From: Sulfurovum indicum
Lineage (GTDB): Bacteria > Campylobacterota > Campylobacteria > Campylobacterales > Sulfurovaceae
Length of the DNA: 64,000 bases
Direction of reading: 5' to 3'
Assembly (NCBI RefSeq): GCF_014931715.1
Contig: NZ_CP063164.1
Coordinates: 1,612,001-1,676,000, forward strand
Position numbers and translations under genes: made by a program. Numbering within the stretch: position 1 is the first letter of the stretch; each line of letters opens with the position of its first letter. Of this stretch, positions 26,069-35,977 are shown in pieces. The notes beneath the pieces were generated by a model. It made no database searches and was not told the origin of the DNA. It worked only from the letters and a program-made list of their open reading frames with translations.

Positions 26069-26635
26069 CTACTTCGCTTTTTCCAGATACTCACCCTCAA
26101 CGGTATTGACTTTAATCTTTTCACCCTCGAGTACATGGAAAGGGATCTGAATCACGGCACCACTGTTGAGTGTTGCCGGTTTTTTGCCACCTTGTGAGTC
26201 ACCTTTAAAGTTTGGTGGTGTCTCTACTACTTCATATACATACGTATTTGGAATCTCTACCGAGATAGCCTGACCATTATGGAAAAGAATTTCCGCTTCC
26301 ATACCGTCTACCATGAAGTCAAAAGTCTCTTTTCCTACCTGATCATGTGTCAGACCGATCTGTTCGAATGTCGTTGTATCCATGAACTGAAGAAATTCAC
26401 CATCATCATAAAGATACTGCATTGTCTTCTGCTCAAGTTCAGGTACTTCAAACTTGTCTCCAGCATGTACCGTCTTCTCAATAACTTTACCTGATTTAAG
26501 ATTCTTGATCTTAATACGGACGAATGCTGCACCTTTACCTGGTTTAACGTGTTGGAACTCTGTTACTTTATACGGGTTACCATCGATCTCGAGTCTTACA
26601 CCCTTTTTAATATCACCCATGCCGATTGTCGCCAT
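26069..26635 (-). CDS. efp: Elongation factor P
   Basis: A 188-residue EF-P with the three-domain beta layout. It starts [22 protein letters not shown]. The tip loop reads [10 protein letters not shown]; the Lys at its tip is the residue that is modified in some EF-Ps. C-terminal [12 protein letters not shown] is present. It relieves ribosome stalling at polyproline. It is monocistronic, with a hairpin downstream on the same strand. Confidence 0.96.
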   Translation of the reverse strand: MATIGMGDIKKGVRLEIDGNPYKVTEFQHVKPGKGAAFVRIKIKNLKSGKVIEKTVHAGDKFEVPELEQKTMQYLYDDGEFLQFMDTTTFEQIGLTHDQVGKETFDFMVDGMEAEILFHNGQAISVEIPNTYVYEVVETPPNFKGDSQGGKKPATLNSGAVIQIPFHVLEGEKIKVNTVEGEYLEKAK

Positions 26636-26708
26636 AATACATCCTTAATAAAATAAATTGGAAGATTATAGCAAAGAGTTGGTAAAAGGATAATGGATAG
26701 ACGGTTTT

Positions 26709-26736
26709 GCACAGACCGGGATGACCCAGTCTTTGC
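26709..26736 (-). terminator. Hairpin after the RND efflux operon
   Basis: On minus, GCAAAGACTGGG and CCCGGTCTGTGC form a 12-position stem with two mismatches and the loop TCAT, 32 bases after the last RND gene. There is no T-run, so its terminator role is tentative. Confidence 0.4.
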
Positions 26737-26767
26737 TGTTTACGACCTTCGCATTCCTCTTTACTGC

Positions 26768-28489
26768 TTACTTCGTAATTGATATATTGTCGATGTCACA
26801 CTGCTCTTCAGGTGTAAAGTCCATCGCTTTCGTATTATGCATCAATACCGGTACAAAAAGAAGCGATACAAAAACAGCTGCAACCGTTCCTGAGATCAGC
26901 GCTACTCCCAAACCACCAAAAACAGGATCAGATGCAAGAAGTGCAGACCCCAGGATGATCGCAACCGCAGTTAAAGCAATTGGTTTTGCTCTCGTTGCTG
27001 CAGCAACAGCGATCGCTTTTCTTTTTTCCATACCATGACACTCCATCAGTGACTTGGCAAAGTCAATGAGCAGCAGCGAGTTCCTTGAACTGATCCCCAT
27101 CAGGGCAATAAACCCGATAAGCGATGTCGCTGTCAGGAAAAAAGTTTCACTTGTAAAAAGATTTGCAACCCAGTGTCCTACAATCACCCCTATCAAAGAA
27201 AGGAACGATCCCAGCAGGATAATGCCACTGAGAGCAAAACTTTTATAATAGATTACTAATAAAAGGAAGATCAATACCAACGCTGCAATAAATGCACTTC
27301 CAAGATCTCTAAAGGTGTCAAGTGTCACTTTCATCTCCCCATCCCATCGAAGCAGAAACTTCTCTCCACTCTTTTTATCGGTCAGATAAAGATCGAACAT
27401 ATAGGTCGTAAAACCTGCTTTTTCAATGTCATAATCCTTTGCGAACTCTTTGAGCATGACATCCCTTGCTGCGAGCAACGGATAGACTTGGGAGACCATG
27501 TCTGTCTCAGCTATGACATTAACCATTCGAGAAAGGTCTTTATGCATAATCGAAGGACTTGACTTGACTTTTCGGACGGTCACCACTTCACTTAGAGGTA
27601 CCATCATACCCTTCTTGTTCATCAGGTTCAATGAAGAGAGTTTGCTCTGCAGAGCTTCCTTGCTTTGTGAATACAGGCTCTTACTTGATTTTTCCAGTAC
27701 CAGGAACATCGGGATCTGATCAGGTGCATTCTTGGAGTTCTTATGTGCGATCTCCATACCTTCAAATGCCAGATAAAGAATGTTGTTTACCTGTTCTACA
27801 CTCAAACCGCTTCTAACGATCTTTTCTTTATCCGGTATCAACTCATATTTGTCAAAGATCTCATCCGCCATTATATCTACATCGACCAGACCATCTGTTT
27901 TCTGGAAAATATTAGCTACTTTCATAGATATCTCACGTACTTTATCCAAATTCTCACCGTGTACCTCAAGAACAATGGAAGCCAATGTCGGAGGACCTGC
28001 CGGCTGCTCTATGAATTTTATATTGGTTCCTTTGATAAGCGGCAGACACTTTTCTTTGACGATCGGGCGCAGTCTTTGTACCATCAGAAATGAAGGCTCG
28101 TCCCTGCTATGCTTATCGGTAAGATTCACTGCGATCTCAGCAACATTTTCTGTCATCTTCATACTTGCGCCTTTAACCAGTCCAGCATAATCAAGTGGAA
28201 TTCCCTGCCCTAAAAAGAGTTCAAGGTTCATGATCTCTTTCTCATTTTTAAGAATGTCAATAACACACTGACTCACCTTGTTTGTCTGTTCAACAGAGCT
28301 TCCCGTAGGAGTATCAATATACACAGAAAAGGTGTTGTCACTCTTGCCCGGAAGCATCTTTGCAAGTACAAGTTTGGAAGGGAACATCAGCAAAGAGAGA
28401 AAAAATGCAACTGCTGTTACAACGATAACCAATCTCTTCTTGCTTTTGCTGCCGAGGATACTATAAATAAGCTTTTCTAAACCTGTCAT
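26768..28489 (-). CDS. RND efflux permease, C-terminal half (split gene)
   Basis: A 573-residue protein matching the second half of AcrB-type RND permeases. It has TM7 (VIVVTAVAFFLSLLMFPSKL), the periplasmic porter/docking region and TM8-12, including GISSRNSLLLIDFAKSL, where the proton-relay Lys of AcrB is Arg. The ATG overlaps the stop of the N-terminal half (TAATG) and is preceded by GGGGAG, so it is made as a separate coupled polypeptide. The break lies in the cytoplasmic TM6-TM7 loop and no domain seems lost. Substrate unknown. Confidence 0.88.
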   Translation of the reverse strand: MTGLEKLIYSILGSKSKKRLVIVVTAVAFFLSLLMFPSKLVLAKMLPGKSDNTFSVYIDTPTGSSVEQTNKVSQCVIDILKNEKEIMNLELFLGQGIPLDYAGLVKGASMKMTENVAEIAVNLTDKHSRDEPSFLMVQRLRPIVKEKCLPLIKGTNIKFIEQPAGPPTLASIVLEVHGENLDKVREISMKVANIFQKTDGLVDVDIMADEIFDKYELIPDKEKIVRSGLSVEQVNNILYLAFEGMEIAHKNSKNAPDQIPMFLVLEKSSKSLYSQSKEALQSKLSSLNLMNKKGMMVPLSEVVTVRKVKSSPSIMHKDLSRMVNVIAETDMVSQVYPLLAARDVMLKEFAKDYDIEKAGFTTYMFDLYLTDKKSGEKFLLRWDGEMKVTLDTFRDLGSAFIAALVLIFLLLVIYYKSFALSGIILLGSFLSLIGVIVGHWVANLFTSETFFLTATSLIGFIALMGISSRNSLLLIDFAKSLMECHGMEKRKAIAVAAATRAKPIALTAVAIILGSALLASDPVFGGLGVALISGTVAAVFVSLLFVPVLMHNTKAMDFTPEEQCDIDNISITK

Positions 28490-30093
28490 TATTTCTCCCC
28501 TTTATCTTGATGATTGTGTGTCGGCTTTTTCAATAGTTTCAAACTCAGATACGGTGTAAAGATGTATGCCACAAAAAGTGAAGCGATCAGTGCTACCGGA
28601 ACATTATACGGAATAGGTTTCATGAATGACCCCATCATACCGCCTACGAATGCCATAGGAACCATCGTCAGAATGATCGCCAGTGTGGCAACATTTGTCG
28701 GTGCACCGATCTCATCTGTCGCCTCTATAAGCAGTTCGTCCATCTCTTTGGTATCCGCATCATGAGCATGCAGGTGTCTATGAATATTCTCAATTACGAT
28801 GATCGCCGCATCGACCAACAGTCCCAGCGAAAGCAGGAAGGCAAACAGTGTAATACGGTTGATCGTTTGACCGGAAAGAAATGCTACAAAGAGTGTAACA
28901 GCCAAAATTGCCGGAACAGTGAATGTAACAATAACCGACTCTTTCCAACCCAGTGCGAAGACAAGCATCAAAGCAATGATCACAATCGTAATGATCAGGT
29001 GTCGCATCAGTTCATTGACTGCTTCATTTGCACGTTCACCATAGTTCCGGGTAACCAGATATCCTATCCCTTTCTGGGCAAACTCCTCTTCATGTTCTTT
29101 CAATACTTCAAGTACATCTTCTGCAACAAACACGGCATTGGTACCGGCAAGTTTCGCCACCGTCAGTGTGATCTGACTGCGTTCTTCCCCAAGAGAGGAA
29201 GCATTTTCATTCTCTTTAAAACGTATTTTTGCTGTTTTAAAGTTCTGTATATCCACACCTTCAGTCACTTTTGCCACATCACGAAGATAGATAGGCGATC
29301 CCATATACTGTGCCACAATAACACTTCCTACATCCTCAACGCTTTCAATCGCATTCTTGACGCCGAAGATAACCAGTTTATTATCACGGGTACGGCCTTT
29401 GACATCCGGTACGTCCACAGCAACAGACTGTACCGCTTTCATAATCTGTCCCAGCGAGAGATGGTAGGCAGAAAGTTTTCCCATATCTACTTCAATATTA
29501 TACTGGGCTTTTCGTGCTCCCTGCAGTGTTGTTTTGGCAACATTTTCCACAGCATTGAGCTTCTGCTGGATTCTGCGTACCACCTCAAAGAGTTTGACAT
29601 CATCTACTTTTTTGTCTTTTGCATAAAAAGCGATCGTCAGAATAGGAATATCAATATCAATATCGAATGGCTTGACAAGCGGCTGCATAACACCTTTTGG
29701 CATTAGGTCCATATTCTGCATCACTTTATCATAAAGTTTAAGGTTTGAATCTTCCCTGTCTTCACCAATATAATACATAACACTTACAACACCGTAATTG
29801 TCAAATGCCTGTCCGTAAATATGCTCGATCCCTTTAACCTCACGGAGTTTACGCTCCAGAGGATTAATAATAATGTTTTCGATCTCACGGGGAGAAGCTC
29901 CGGGCATAGCTACTACAACCCCTCCTCCGGAGATCGCGATCTGCGGGTCCTCTTCACGCGGCATGATATTGAGTGCAAGATATCCCATAACAAGCAAAAA
30001 GGCACCCAATACTGCTGTTAGAGGATTGCGAAGAAACCCCTTAGCCAGCTTACCGGCGTAATCAGTCACCTGATATTCATTTTTCTTTTCCAT
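28489..30093 (-). CDS. RND efflux permease, N-terminal half (split gene)
   Basis: A protein of about 534 residues with TM1 (NPLTAVLGAFLLVMGYLALNIMP), the first periplasmic porter domains and TM2-6. TM4 carries GLLVDAAIIVIENIHRH, with one of the two proton-relay Asp of AcrB. It ends soon after TM6 (LLKKPTHNHQDKGEK). With the next gene it makes up about 1,107 residues, the normal size of one permease. The frame also allows GTG at 30096, but the ATG at 30093 with upstream AAGGG is preferred. It is the third gene of the pump operon. Confidence 0.88.
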   Translation of the reverse strand: MEKKNEYQVTDYAGKLAKGFLRNPLTAVLGAFLLVMGYLALNIMPREEDPQIAISGGGVVVAMPGASPREIENIIINPLERKLREVKGIEHIYGQAFDNYGVVSVMYYIGEDREDSNLKLYDKVMQNMDLMPKGVMQPLVKPFDIDIDIPILTIAFYAKDKKVDDVKLFEVVRRIQQKLNAVENVAKTTLQGARKAQYNIEVDMGKLSAYHLSLGQIMKAVQSVAVDVPDVKGRTRDNKLVIFGVKNAIESVEDVGSVIVAQYMGSPIYLRDVAKVTEGVDIQNFKTAKIRFKENENASSLGEERSQITLTVAKLAGTNAVFVAEDVLEVLKEHEEEFAQKGIGYLVTRNYGERANEAVNELMRHLIITIVIIALMLVFALGWKESVIVTFTVPAILAVTLFVAFLSGQTINRITLFAFLLSLGLLVDAAIIVIENIHRHLHAHDADTKEMDELLIEATDEIGAPTNVATLAIILTMVPMAFVGGMMGSFMKPIPYNVPVALIASLFVAYIFTPYLSLKLLKKPTHNHQDKGEK

Positions 30094-30095
30094 CA

Positions 30096-30893
30096 CTATG
30101 CCCTTATGATAATTTTGGCATACATTCCCGGATAAACAGCACGCTCTTTATGGTCGAACTCGATCTTGATCTTAAACTTGTGTGTCATAGGATTGGAACT
30201 TGGAATAATCGAAGAGATCTTGCCTTTTGCTTCAAACCCGATTGAAGGGATAGAAACATCTACCTCTTTCCCCAATTTGATATAGCGCAACTGTGTCTCA
30301 GAGATCTCAGCCACAATCTTCAGATTGCTGAGATCCGTCAGGATTACTCCTGGCATACCCGGGATCGCCATTTCACCTTCGTTAAGTTTTTTGGCAACAA
30401 TCACCCCATGGTTGGGAGCTGTGATCTTAAGGTAATTATACTGGTTAAGCACCTCTTCTTTTTTTGCCAAAGCCTGATTAACCTGTTCTTGTGCAATCTG
30501 AACCATATCTTTAAGGTTTTTGGCAGCCAGTTCAAGCGTTTCAAGTTCATACTTTGAGACCATCTTCTTTTTATAAAGACGCTGATGACGTGCAAGATTT
30601 GTCAACACATTATTGTATTGGTTCTTGTTCATCTGCAGTGCCAAACGTGCCTGGGAGATTGCCAGGTCTACCTGACGTTCTGCAGCTTCTATCTCTTTTG
30701 AATCAATTTCATAAAGCAGTTGCCCTTTATTGACAATATCACCTTCACTAACCGCCATTCTTTTGACATATCCCATATAACGGCTGGTCATCATCTTCTG
30801 ATTATCAGAAACAACCGAACCGCTCAGTTCAAACTCAACGGCATTCAGGCTTGTTAAAGCCACCAACATTAATAATGCTATTACTTTTCTCAC
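30096..30893 (-). CDS. RND periplasmic adaptor (membrane fusion protein)
   Basis: A 265-residue adaptor. It has a signal peptide (MRKVIALLMLVALTSLNA), lipoyl halves (VKRMAVSEGDIVNKGQLLYEI and TAPNHGVIVAKKLNEGEMA) around an alpha-helical hairpin (about residues 70-145), and a beta-barrel domain ending PGMYAKIIIRA. It is short because the membrane-proximal domain is absent. It bridges the RND permease and the TolC-like channel. It overlaps the TolC-like gene by 4 bases (ATGA) and the permease start region by one. Confidence 0.9.
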   Translation of the reverse strand: MRKVIALLMLVALTSLNAVEFELSGSVVSDNQKMMTSRYMGYVKRMAVSEGDIVNKGQLLYEIDSKEIEAAERQVDLAISQARLALQMNKNQYNNVLTNLARHQRLYKKKMVSKYELETLELAAKNLKDMVQIAQEQVNQALAKKEEVLNQYNYLKITAPNHGVIVAKKLNEGEMAIPGMPGVILTDLSNLKIVAEISETQLRYIKLGKEVDVSIPSIGFEAKGKISSIIPSSNPMTHKFKIKIEFDHKERAVYPGMYAKIIIRA

Positions 30894-32251
30894 ACTGCAC
30901 CTCCCCTGTTTAATATACTGTCTAGTTCAAAGACTTTTGTATTGCGTTTGTTTTTTGCTGTTAAAAGTTTCAGTAACATCTCCAACTCTTTGGATTGTTT
31001 GATCAATACATCTGAAATGGAGACCATACCTTCTTTGTAACGCGTACGATAGTTCTCGTAGACTTTTTTAGCAAAAAGTAACTGTTTTTTAAAACTTCTT
31101 ATGTCTGCATCTGCACTAAGTATTTCCGTTCTCAGTTTTTTTGCTTTTAGTGCAATACCTTTACGTGCCAATTCCACCTGATCTTTCACTTTCAGGTAGT
31201 TCACCTTTGCTTTTTCCATATTCTTCTCGTCAACACCGCCATTAAAGATATTCCATGAAAGCTGTACACCTACGGTGTAGAAATCTTTATCGGTAAAATC
31301 ATTCCATAGCGTATTGTCCGCACTGCCGTACTCTGCAAATGCACCTACTTCAGGAAGAAAACGGGACTTTTCAAGCTCTACTGCATGTTCACTGATCTGC
31401 AGCCCGAGCTTTGCTTTCTGGATATCAAGGTTATTTGATTCAAGTGCTGTTCTGTCTACACTTGGCATGGGTGCTACATCATATACACGCTTGATGCTTT
31501 TGACATCTTTGTTAAGAAGAAATGAAAGAAACTGGTATGCGAGTTCACGGTTGAGTTTCGCCTGATTATACATACTCTCCGCTTCTGCTTTTCTTGCCTG
31601 TACCTCCAGAAGATCTATCTCCTTTGCATAGCCCTCTTTTTGCATCGCACGTACCACATTCTCAAGTGTTGAAATGTTCTTCATGATCTTTTTAAGATTA
31701 AAAATATAGTTCTCCACCAAAGATATATCATAAAAAGCTTTCTTTGTCTCATATATCTTGGCATTAAGCAGCTGTTTGGTGTCAAGCTGACTCATCTCAT
31801 ACAGCATCTTGCTGATTCGACTGTACTCTGTCAGTTTGCCACCGGTATAGAGAGGAAGCATATAAGATATTTTTGTCTGAAAATGGTTACGGGCATCAGG
31901 ATAGTTCAAGTCATGAGGCTGTACCGTCAATATATCAGTAGTTCCTGGAGGCGGGGCTAAAAAATCACTGAAACCGAAATCACCAAATGTCGCTTCACGG
32001 CTTTGCAACTTGAATCCGAAGACATTTCCCGCATCATTGGATCGCATTGCCATAAGTGTTGCATCCAACTTACCATAGTTCATCCCTTCAACAGCCTTGG
32101 ACTCAAGCTTTTTTATCTCGGCATTAAACTTTGCAATCTTAAGTTCAAGATTCTCTTTTTTTAACATCTCTATCGCCTGTTGCAGACTTAACTGCTTGAT
32201 TTCGGCAAAGAGAGGCATCGATATACACAATAAAAACCATATTTTTCTCAT
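30890..32251 (-). CDS. TolC-family outer-membrane efflux protein
   Basis: A 453-residue outer-membrane factor. It has a signal peptide (MRKIWFLLCISMPLFA) and two repeats of long coiled-coil helices with beta-strand regions such as FQTKISYMLPLYTGGKL and FYTVGVQLSWNIFNGGVDEKN, typical of OEP/TolC. It is the first gene of the operon tolC-like, adaptor, permease N, permease C. It forms the exit duct of the tripartite pump. Confidence 0.9.
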   Translation of the reverse strand: MRKIWFLLCISMPLFAEIKQLSLQQAIEMLKKENLELKIAKFNAEIKKLESKAVEGMNYGKLDATLMAMRSNDAGNVFGFKLQSREATFGDFGFSDFLAPPPGTTDILTVQPHDLNYPDARNHFQTKISYMLPLYTGGKLTEYSRISKMLYEMSQLDTKQLLNAKIYETKKAFYDISLVENYIFNLKKIMKNISTLENVVRAMQKEGYAKEIDLLEVQARKAEAESMYNQAKLNRELAYQFLSFLLNKDVKSIKRVYDVAPMPSVDRTALESNNLDIQKAKLGLQISEHAVELEKSRFLPEVGAFAEYGSADNTLWNDFTDKDFYTVGVQLSWNIFNGGVDEKNMEKAKVNYLKVKDQVELARKGIALKAKKLRTEILSADADIRSFKKQLLFAKKVYENYRTRYKEGMVSISDVLIKQSKELEMLLKLLTAKNKRNTKVFELDSILNRGGAV

Positions 32252-32398
32252 ACGTATTCTCTCCTAAGATAATCAACTATTATAGCACAAGAAATTGTGA
32301 TAGACGGAATATCTTCTATTTTTGCCGCGATTATAACTAATATAATTTTAAGTAATGTTTAAATTATTTGAATAAAGTGATTAATTTGTATTGTTTTA

Positions 32399-32424
32399 GT
32401 AAGTCAAACTGATGTTTGACTTAC
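32399..32424 (-). terminator. Hairpin downstream of serA
   Basis: GTAAGTCAAAC and GTTTGACTTAC form a perfect 11-bp stem with a 4-base loop, about 16 bases after the serA stop. No long T-run follows on minus, so it may terminate weakly or protect the 3' end. Confidence 0.55.
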
Positions 32425-32439
32425 CTTGAGAGAGTATTG

Positions 32440-34029
32440 TTAAAGAGTTGCGTGCGAAACGCTTATACATGCATCAAGTGCAGAGAGTGCATCGAGTACT
32501 GCTTTGGATACCTGACCATCCACGCGTACTACTGCCAATGCCTGCTGCTTGTTGTCTCGTCCGAGTCTGAAGTCCGAAATATTTAGACCATTCTGTGCAA
32601 GAATATGTCCGACATCACCGATCACGCCTGGAGTGTCTGTATTTCTAAAGAATATCATTGTTCCTTTAGGCTCTACTTCAAGCATATAATCATCAATCTC
32701 GATAATACGCTGTACTGTATCATCAAAAACAGTTCCGGCTATCGTAATCGTGCTGTCTGCTGTAGTGAGTTTGATCTTTACTTTATTTGTAAATCCACTG
32801 GTGTTTGGCAGTACTTCATTGGTTAATTCAATACCACGCTCTTTGGCTACGAATTCTGCATTGACATAATTCACCTGGTCTGCCACAGATTCGGTCAGAA
32901 CTCCCACTGCAGCAAATGTCTGCATAGATGTCAGATAATCTGATACTGGTCCCTTAGCCGTTACTTTGATGGATTTTACCGCACTTTTTGTTACCTGTGC
33001 AGAGAGATGCCCCATCTTTTGGATCAGCTCAAGATACGGACGTACGAAGTCAGGCAACTCATTTTCTTTTATTGGCAGGTTCAAAGCATTTGGGTAGGCA
33101 ATCCCTTTGGCCGCAGCAATAGCATTTTCTGCTGCCTGTATAGCGATGTTTCTCTGTGATTCTTTGGTATTTGCACCAAGGTGCGGTGTTACTGTAACAT
33201 TGTTCAGATCAAGCAGAGGATGGTCCGTTGCCGGTTCTTTATTGAACACATCGATCCCGGCCATTGCAATCTTTCCGGACTTCAATCCTTCAAGAAGCGC
33301 TTCTTCGTTGTAGAGTCCACCACGTGCACAGTTGATAAGAATGACACCATCCTTCATCTTGGCAATCTCCTCTTTTCCGATCATACCAATGGTCTCTTCT
33401 GTTTTTGGTGTATGGATCGTAATAATGTCACATGCCAGGATATCATTGAAATTCTTAGTGTATTCAATATCAAGATCGGTTGCTTTGCTTGGATCGATAT
33501 AGGGGTCATATGCGATCACATCCATCTCGAAGGCTTTGGCACGTTTACCTACACGTGAACCGATATTACCAAAACCGATAATCCCTAGTTTTTTGTCTTT
33601 CAATTCTGTGCCATACCAGTCCTGTCTTCTCCAGACGCGATCCTGTTTAAGATTATTATGTGCATACGGGAACTGACGTACACATGAGAGCATGTGTGCC
33701 ATTGTGAGTTCAACAGCTGCAATCGTATTGGCAGTCGGGACATTCATCACAACAATCCCCTGCTTACTTGCACCGGGAATATTGACATTGTCTACCCCCA
33801 CACCTGCACGTACAACTGCAGTGATCTTCTGTGCCGATGCCAAAAATGCGTCATCGACATCGGTTGACGAACGGGTGATCGCAACATCCGCCAGGGGAAT
33901 TATTTCTGCAATCAGTTTGTCTTTTGGTTCATCTGCCGCATTGATCAGTTCTATCTCACTGTCATTGGCTAAAATATCCAGTCCGCTTTGATGTATATGG
34001 TCACAAACAACAATCGTTTTTTTTGACAT
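32440..34029 (-). CDS. serA: D-3-phosphoglycerate dehydrogenase, long form with ACT domain
   Basis: A 529-residue protein. An N-terminal 2-hydroxyacid dehydrogenase domain has LGIIGFGNIGSRVGKRAKAF (NAD motif, about residue 145), NCARGGLYNEEAL and HLGANTKESQ (catalytic His). An intervening substrate-binding domain is followed by a C-terminal ACT domain (TPGVIGDVGHILAQNGLNISDFRLGR) for serine feedback. It catalyses the first step of serine synthesis. A single gene between the efflux operon and rpsA. Confidence 0.95.
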   Translation of the reverse strand: MSKKTIVVCDHIHQSGLDILANDSEIELINAADEPKDKLIAEIIPLADVAITRSSTDVDDAFLASAQKITAVVRAGVGVDNVNIPGASKQGIVVMNVPTANTIAAVELTMAHMLSCVRQFPYAHNNLKQDRVWRRQDWYGTELKDKKLGIIGFGNIGSRVGKRAKAFEMDVIAYDPYIDPSKATDLDIEYTKNFNDILACDIITIHTPKTEETIGMIGKEEIAKMKDGVILINCARGGLYNEEALLEGLKSGKIAMAGIDVFNKEPATDHPLLDLNNVTVTPHLGANTKESQRNIAIQAAENAIAAAKGIAYPNALNLPIKENELPDFVRPYLELIQKMGHLSAQVTKSAVKSIKVTAKGPVSDYLTSMQTFAAVGVLTESVADQVNYVNAEFVAKERGIELTNEVLPNTSGFTNKVKIKLTTADSTITIAGTVFDDTVQRIIEIDDYMLEVEPKGTMIFFRNTDTPGVIGDVGHILAQNGLNISDFRLGRDNKQQALAVVRVDGQVSKAVLDALSALDACISVSHATL

Positions 34030-34063
34030 CTTATACCTTTATTTTAATTTTGAAAGTTTTTAC

Positions 34064-34081
34064 GAGCCCGGGGAAGGGCTC
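34064..34081. terminator. Short GC hairpin between rpsA and serA
   Basis: GAGCCC and GGGCTC form a 6-bp stem with a 6-base loop, 51 bases after the rpsA stop and 34 bases before the serA start. No T-run is seen. It is a possible weak terminator for rpsA. Confidence 0.35.
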
Positions 34082-34132
34082 ATTATTAACGCAGTTTATT
34101 GAGTTTTACTTAAAAAAGTATTCTCTGAAGTC

Positions 34133-35785
34133 TTATTTTTTAAGGATATCCCCAAATGCATCACCAAGCGTCATACTGTCATCCTGGTCAAGATTCAATT
34201 TCTCCATCGCCTCACGCTCTTCCTGACGCTCAAGTCTCTTTACAGAAACTCTTATTCTGTCAGAATTTGGATCGATAAAGCTGATTACACCTTTGATCTC
34301 CTGTCCTTTTTCAATCTCATCAAATTTTAAAGGGTGCAGATCTTCAGTTCTTATGAGCGCATCCACATTCTCATCCAATGCAATAAATACACCGAAATCT
34401 TTTTTATCTTTCACAATCCCTGTTACAATAGAGCCAACCTTGTGATTCTGTGCAAATGCTGCAACTGGAGAGTCTTCCAATGCTTTTTTGCTCAAAGAGA
34501 TTTTTCCCGCATCCCTGTCGATCTTGATAATCTTAACTTCAACTTCATCACCTACATTCAGCTCAGATTTTGCATTTTTTGATTTATCCCAAGAGATCTC
34601 CTGGTTATGCAGAAGACCCTCAACCGGTCCTACTTTTACAAATGCACCGAAATCTGTAACAGATGTAACGGTTCCTTTAACTATATCACCAACTCTATAC
34701 TCGGAAGTAAAGGCATCCATTGGTTTTGGAAGAAGATTTTTAAGACTTACTCTGAGTCTTCTTCCCTCTTTGTCAATCTCGATCACTTCGACATTGATCT
34801 CTTCTCCGTTTGTCAAATAATCTTTAGGATGTTTGACATTTTTATCCCAGGAGATCTCAGAAACGTGAAGGAATGCTTCAAGGTCTTCTCCAAGATCAAC
34901 AAATACACCGTAAGGTTCAATATTGGACACTGTCGCTGTCACTGTATCACCTACACCGATGATAGCGTCTATATCTGACCAAGGATCAGGATTTGCATCT
35001 TTTATAGATAGAGAAAGATGTCTCTTCTTCTTGTCATAATCCAAAGCAATGACATTAACCTCATCACCCTCTTCAAAATATTTGGAAGGGTTTACAGGAC
35101 CTTTATGAGAGATCTGTGAGTAGTGAACCAGACCATCCATTCCACCTACATCTACAAACATACCGTAAGAAGTAATCTTCTTGATCGTACCAATTACCGG
35201 TTCTTTGTTTTCAAGTAATGATGCGACTATCTCCTCTGTTTTCGCTCTGTCTCTCTCAATAAGCTCTTTTCTGGAAACAACTACAGAACCTTTCTCTTTA
35301 TCCACTTTTACGATAACTGCTTTAACTTTTTTACCGATCGGATCTACTTTGGATGAAAGGTATGAAAGTGTGCGTGGCATAAAGAACTCAAGTCCGTCTA
35401 CCTCAACTACATAGCCGCCTTTGTTCTTTTTCGTTACCACACCCTCGATGATATACTCTTGCTCTTCGTCATATTCTGAAATAAACTCATTAAGTGCTAC
35501 ACGGCTCAATGCTGCTTTGTAAGAAATACGCCCTCTACCCTGGTTAACTACTTCAATCTCATCTCCAACATTGAAAGCAACATTGCCCTCCTCGTCTTTG
35601 ATCTCATCAAGGTTGAGATTCGCATCTCTTCCTCCACCAATATCAACCACTGCAAGATTGTCTTTCTCATCGATCTTAACGATCGTACCTGTAACCAAAT
35701 CACTTCTTGACTCTGATTTTTTGAACGATTCCTCAAGCATCGCCTCAAAATCTACATCTTCTATTTCGATATCTTCGAACTTCAT
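34133..35785 (-). CDS. rpsA: 30S ribosomal protein S1
   Basis: A 550-residue protein built of six S1 (OB-fold) repeats. The clearest are KVGSIVTGIVKDKKDFGVFI, RVGDIVKGTVTSVTDFGAFV, GVGDTVTATVSNIEPYGVFV and EPVIGTIKKITSYGMFVDVG. The N-terminal repeats are more divergent and bind the ribosome. It recruits mRNA to the 30S subunit. It is separated from aroA by 192 bases containing the aroA terminator and a heptanucleotide array in its own upstream region. Confidence 0.95.
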   Translation of the reverse strand: MKFEDIEIEDVDFEAMLEESFKKSESRSDLVTGTIVKIDEKDNLAVVDIGGGRDANLNLDEIKDEEGNVAFNVGDEIEVVNQGRGRISYKAALSRVALNEFISEYDEEQEYIIEGVVTKKNKGGYVVEVDGLEFFMPRTLSYLSSKVDPIGKKVKAVIVKVDKEKGSVVVSRKELIERDRAKTEEIVASLLENKEPVIGTIKKITSYGMFVDVGGMDGLVHYSQISHKGPVNPSKYFEEGDEVNVIALDYDKKKRHLSLSIKDANPDPWSDIDAIIGVGDTVTATVSNIEPYGVFVDLGEDLEAFLHVSEISWDKNVKHPKDYLTNGEEINVEVIEIDKEGRRLRVSLKNLLPKPMDAFTSEYRVGDIVKGTVTSVTDFGAFVKVGPVEGLLHNQEISWDKSKNAKSELNVGDEVEVKIIKIDRDAGKISLSKKALEDSPVAAFAQNHKVGSIVTGIVKDKKDFGVFIALDENVDALIRTEDLHPLKFDEIEKGQEIKGVISFIDPNSDRIRVSVKRLERQEEREAMEKLNLDQDDSMTLGDAFGDILKK

Positions 35786-35856
35786 ACCTATCCTTATGTG
35801 TACACAAATTTTGCGTTATTATATCGAAATTTTTTATTAGGATGCTTAGAAAGATA

Positions 35857-35919
35857 GGTAGAAGGTAGAAGGTAGAAGGTAGAAGGTAGAAGGTAGAAGG
35901 TAGAAGGTAGAAGGTAGAA
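35857..35919. repeat. Nine perfect GGTAGAA heptanucleotide repeats upstream of rpsA
   Basis: Nine consecutive identical copies of GGTAGAA fill 35857-35919 (63 bp). They lie 72 bases upstream of the rpsA ATG and directly after the aroA terminator. Perfect identity suggests recent expansion and likely length variation between strains. A 7-bp change would alter promoter geometry, not a reading frame. Confidence 0.97.
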
Positions 35920-35949
35920 AAAATTTTACAGGTTGGCTGAGACCAACCT
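35918..35949 (-). terminator. Terminator of aroA
   Basis: On minus, AGGTTGG and CCAACCT form a 7-bp stem with a 6-base loop, followed by GTAAAATTTTTT. It lies about 29 bases after the aroA stop. Confidence 0.7.
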
Positions 35950-35977
35950 TAACCTGTTCCCTACTCCTTATTACCTG

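Noticed and set aside
28489-28491. Sequencing frameshift splitting the RND permease
   Set aside because: The second half has its own ATG in a TAATG overlap and a strong Shine-Dalgarno, and nothing is missing between the halves. A designed split is likelier, although resequencing would settle it.
35786-35977. CRISPR-like array suggested by regular repeats before rpsA
   Set aside because: The unit is 7 bases in perfect tandem without spacers and there are no cas genes; it is a simple tandem repeat.
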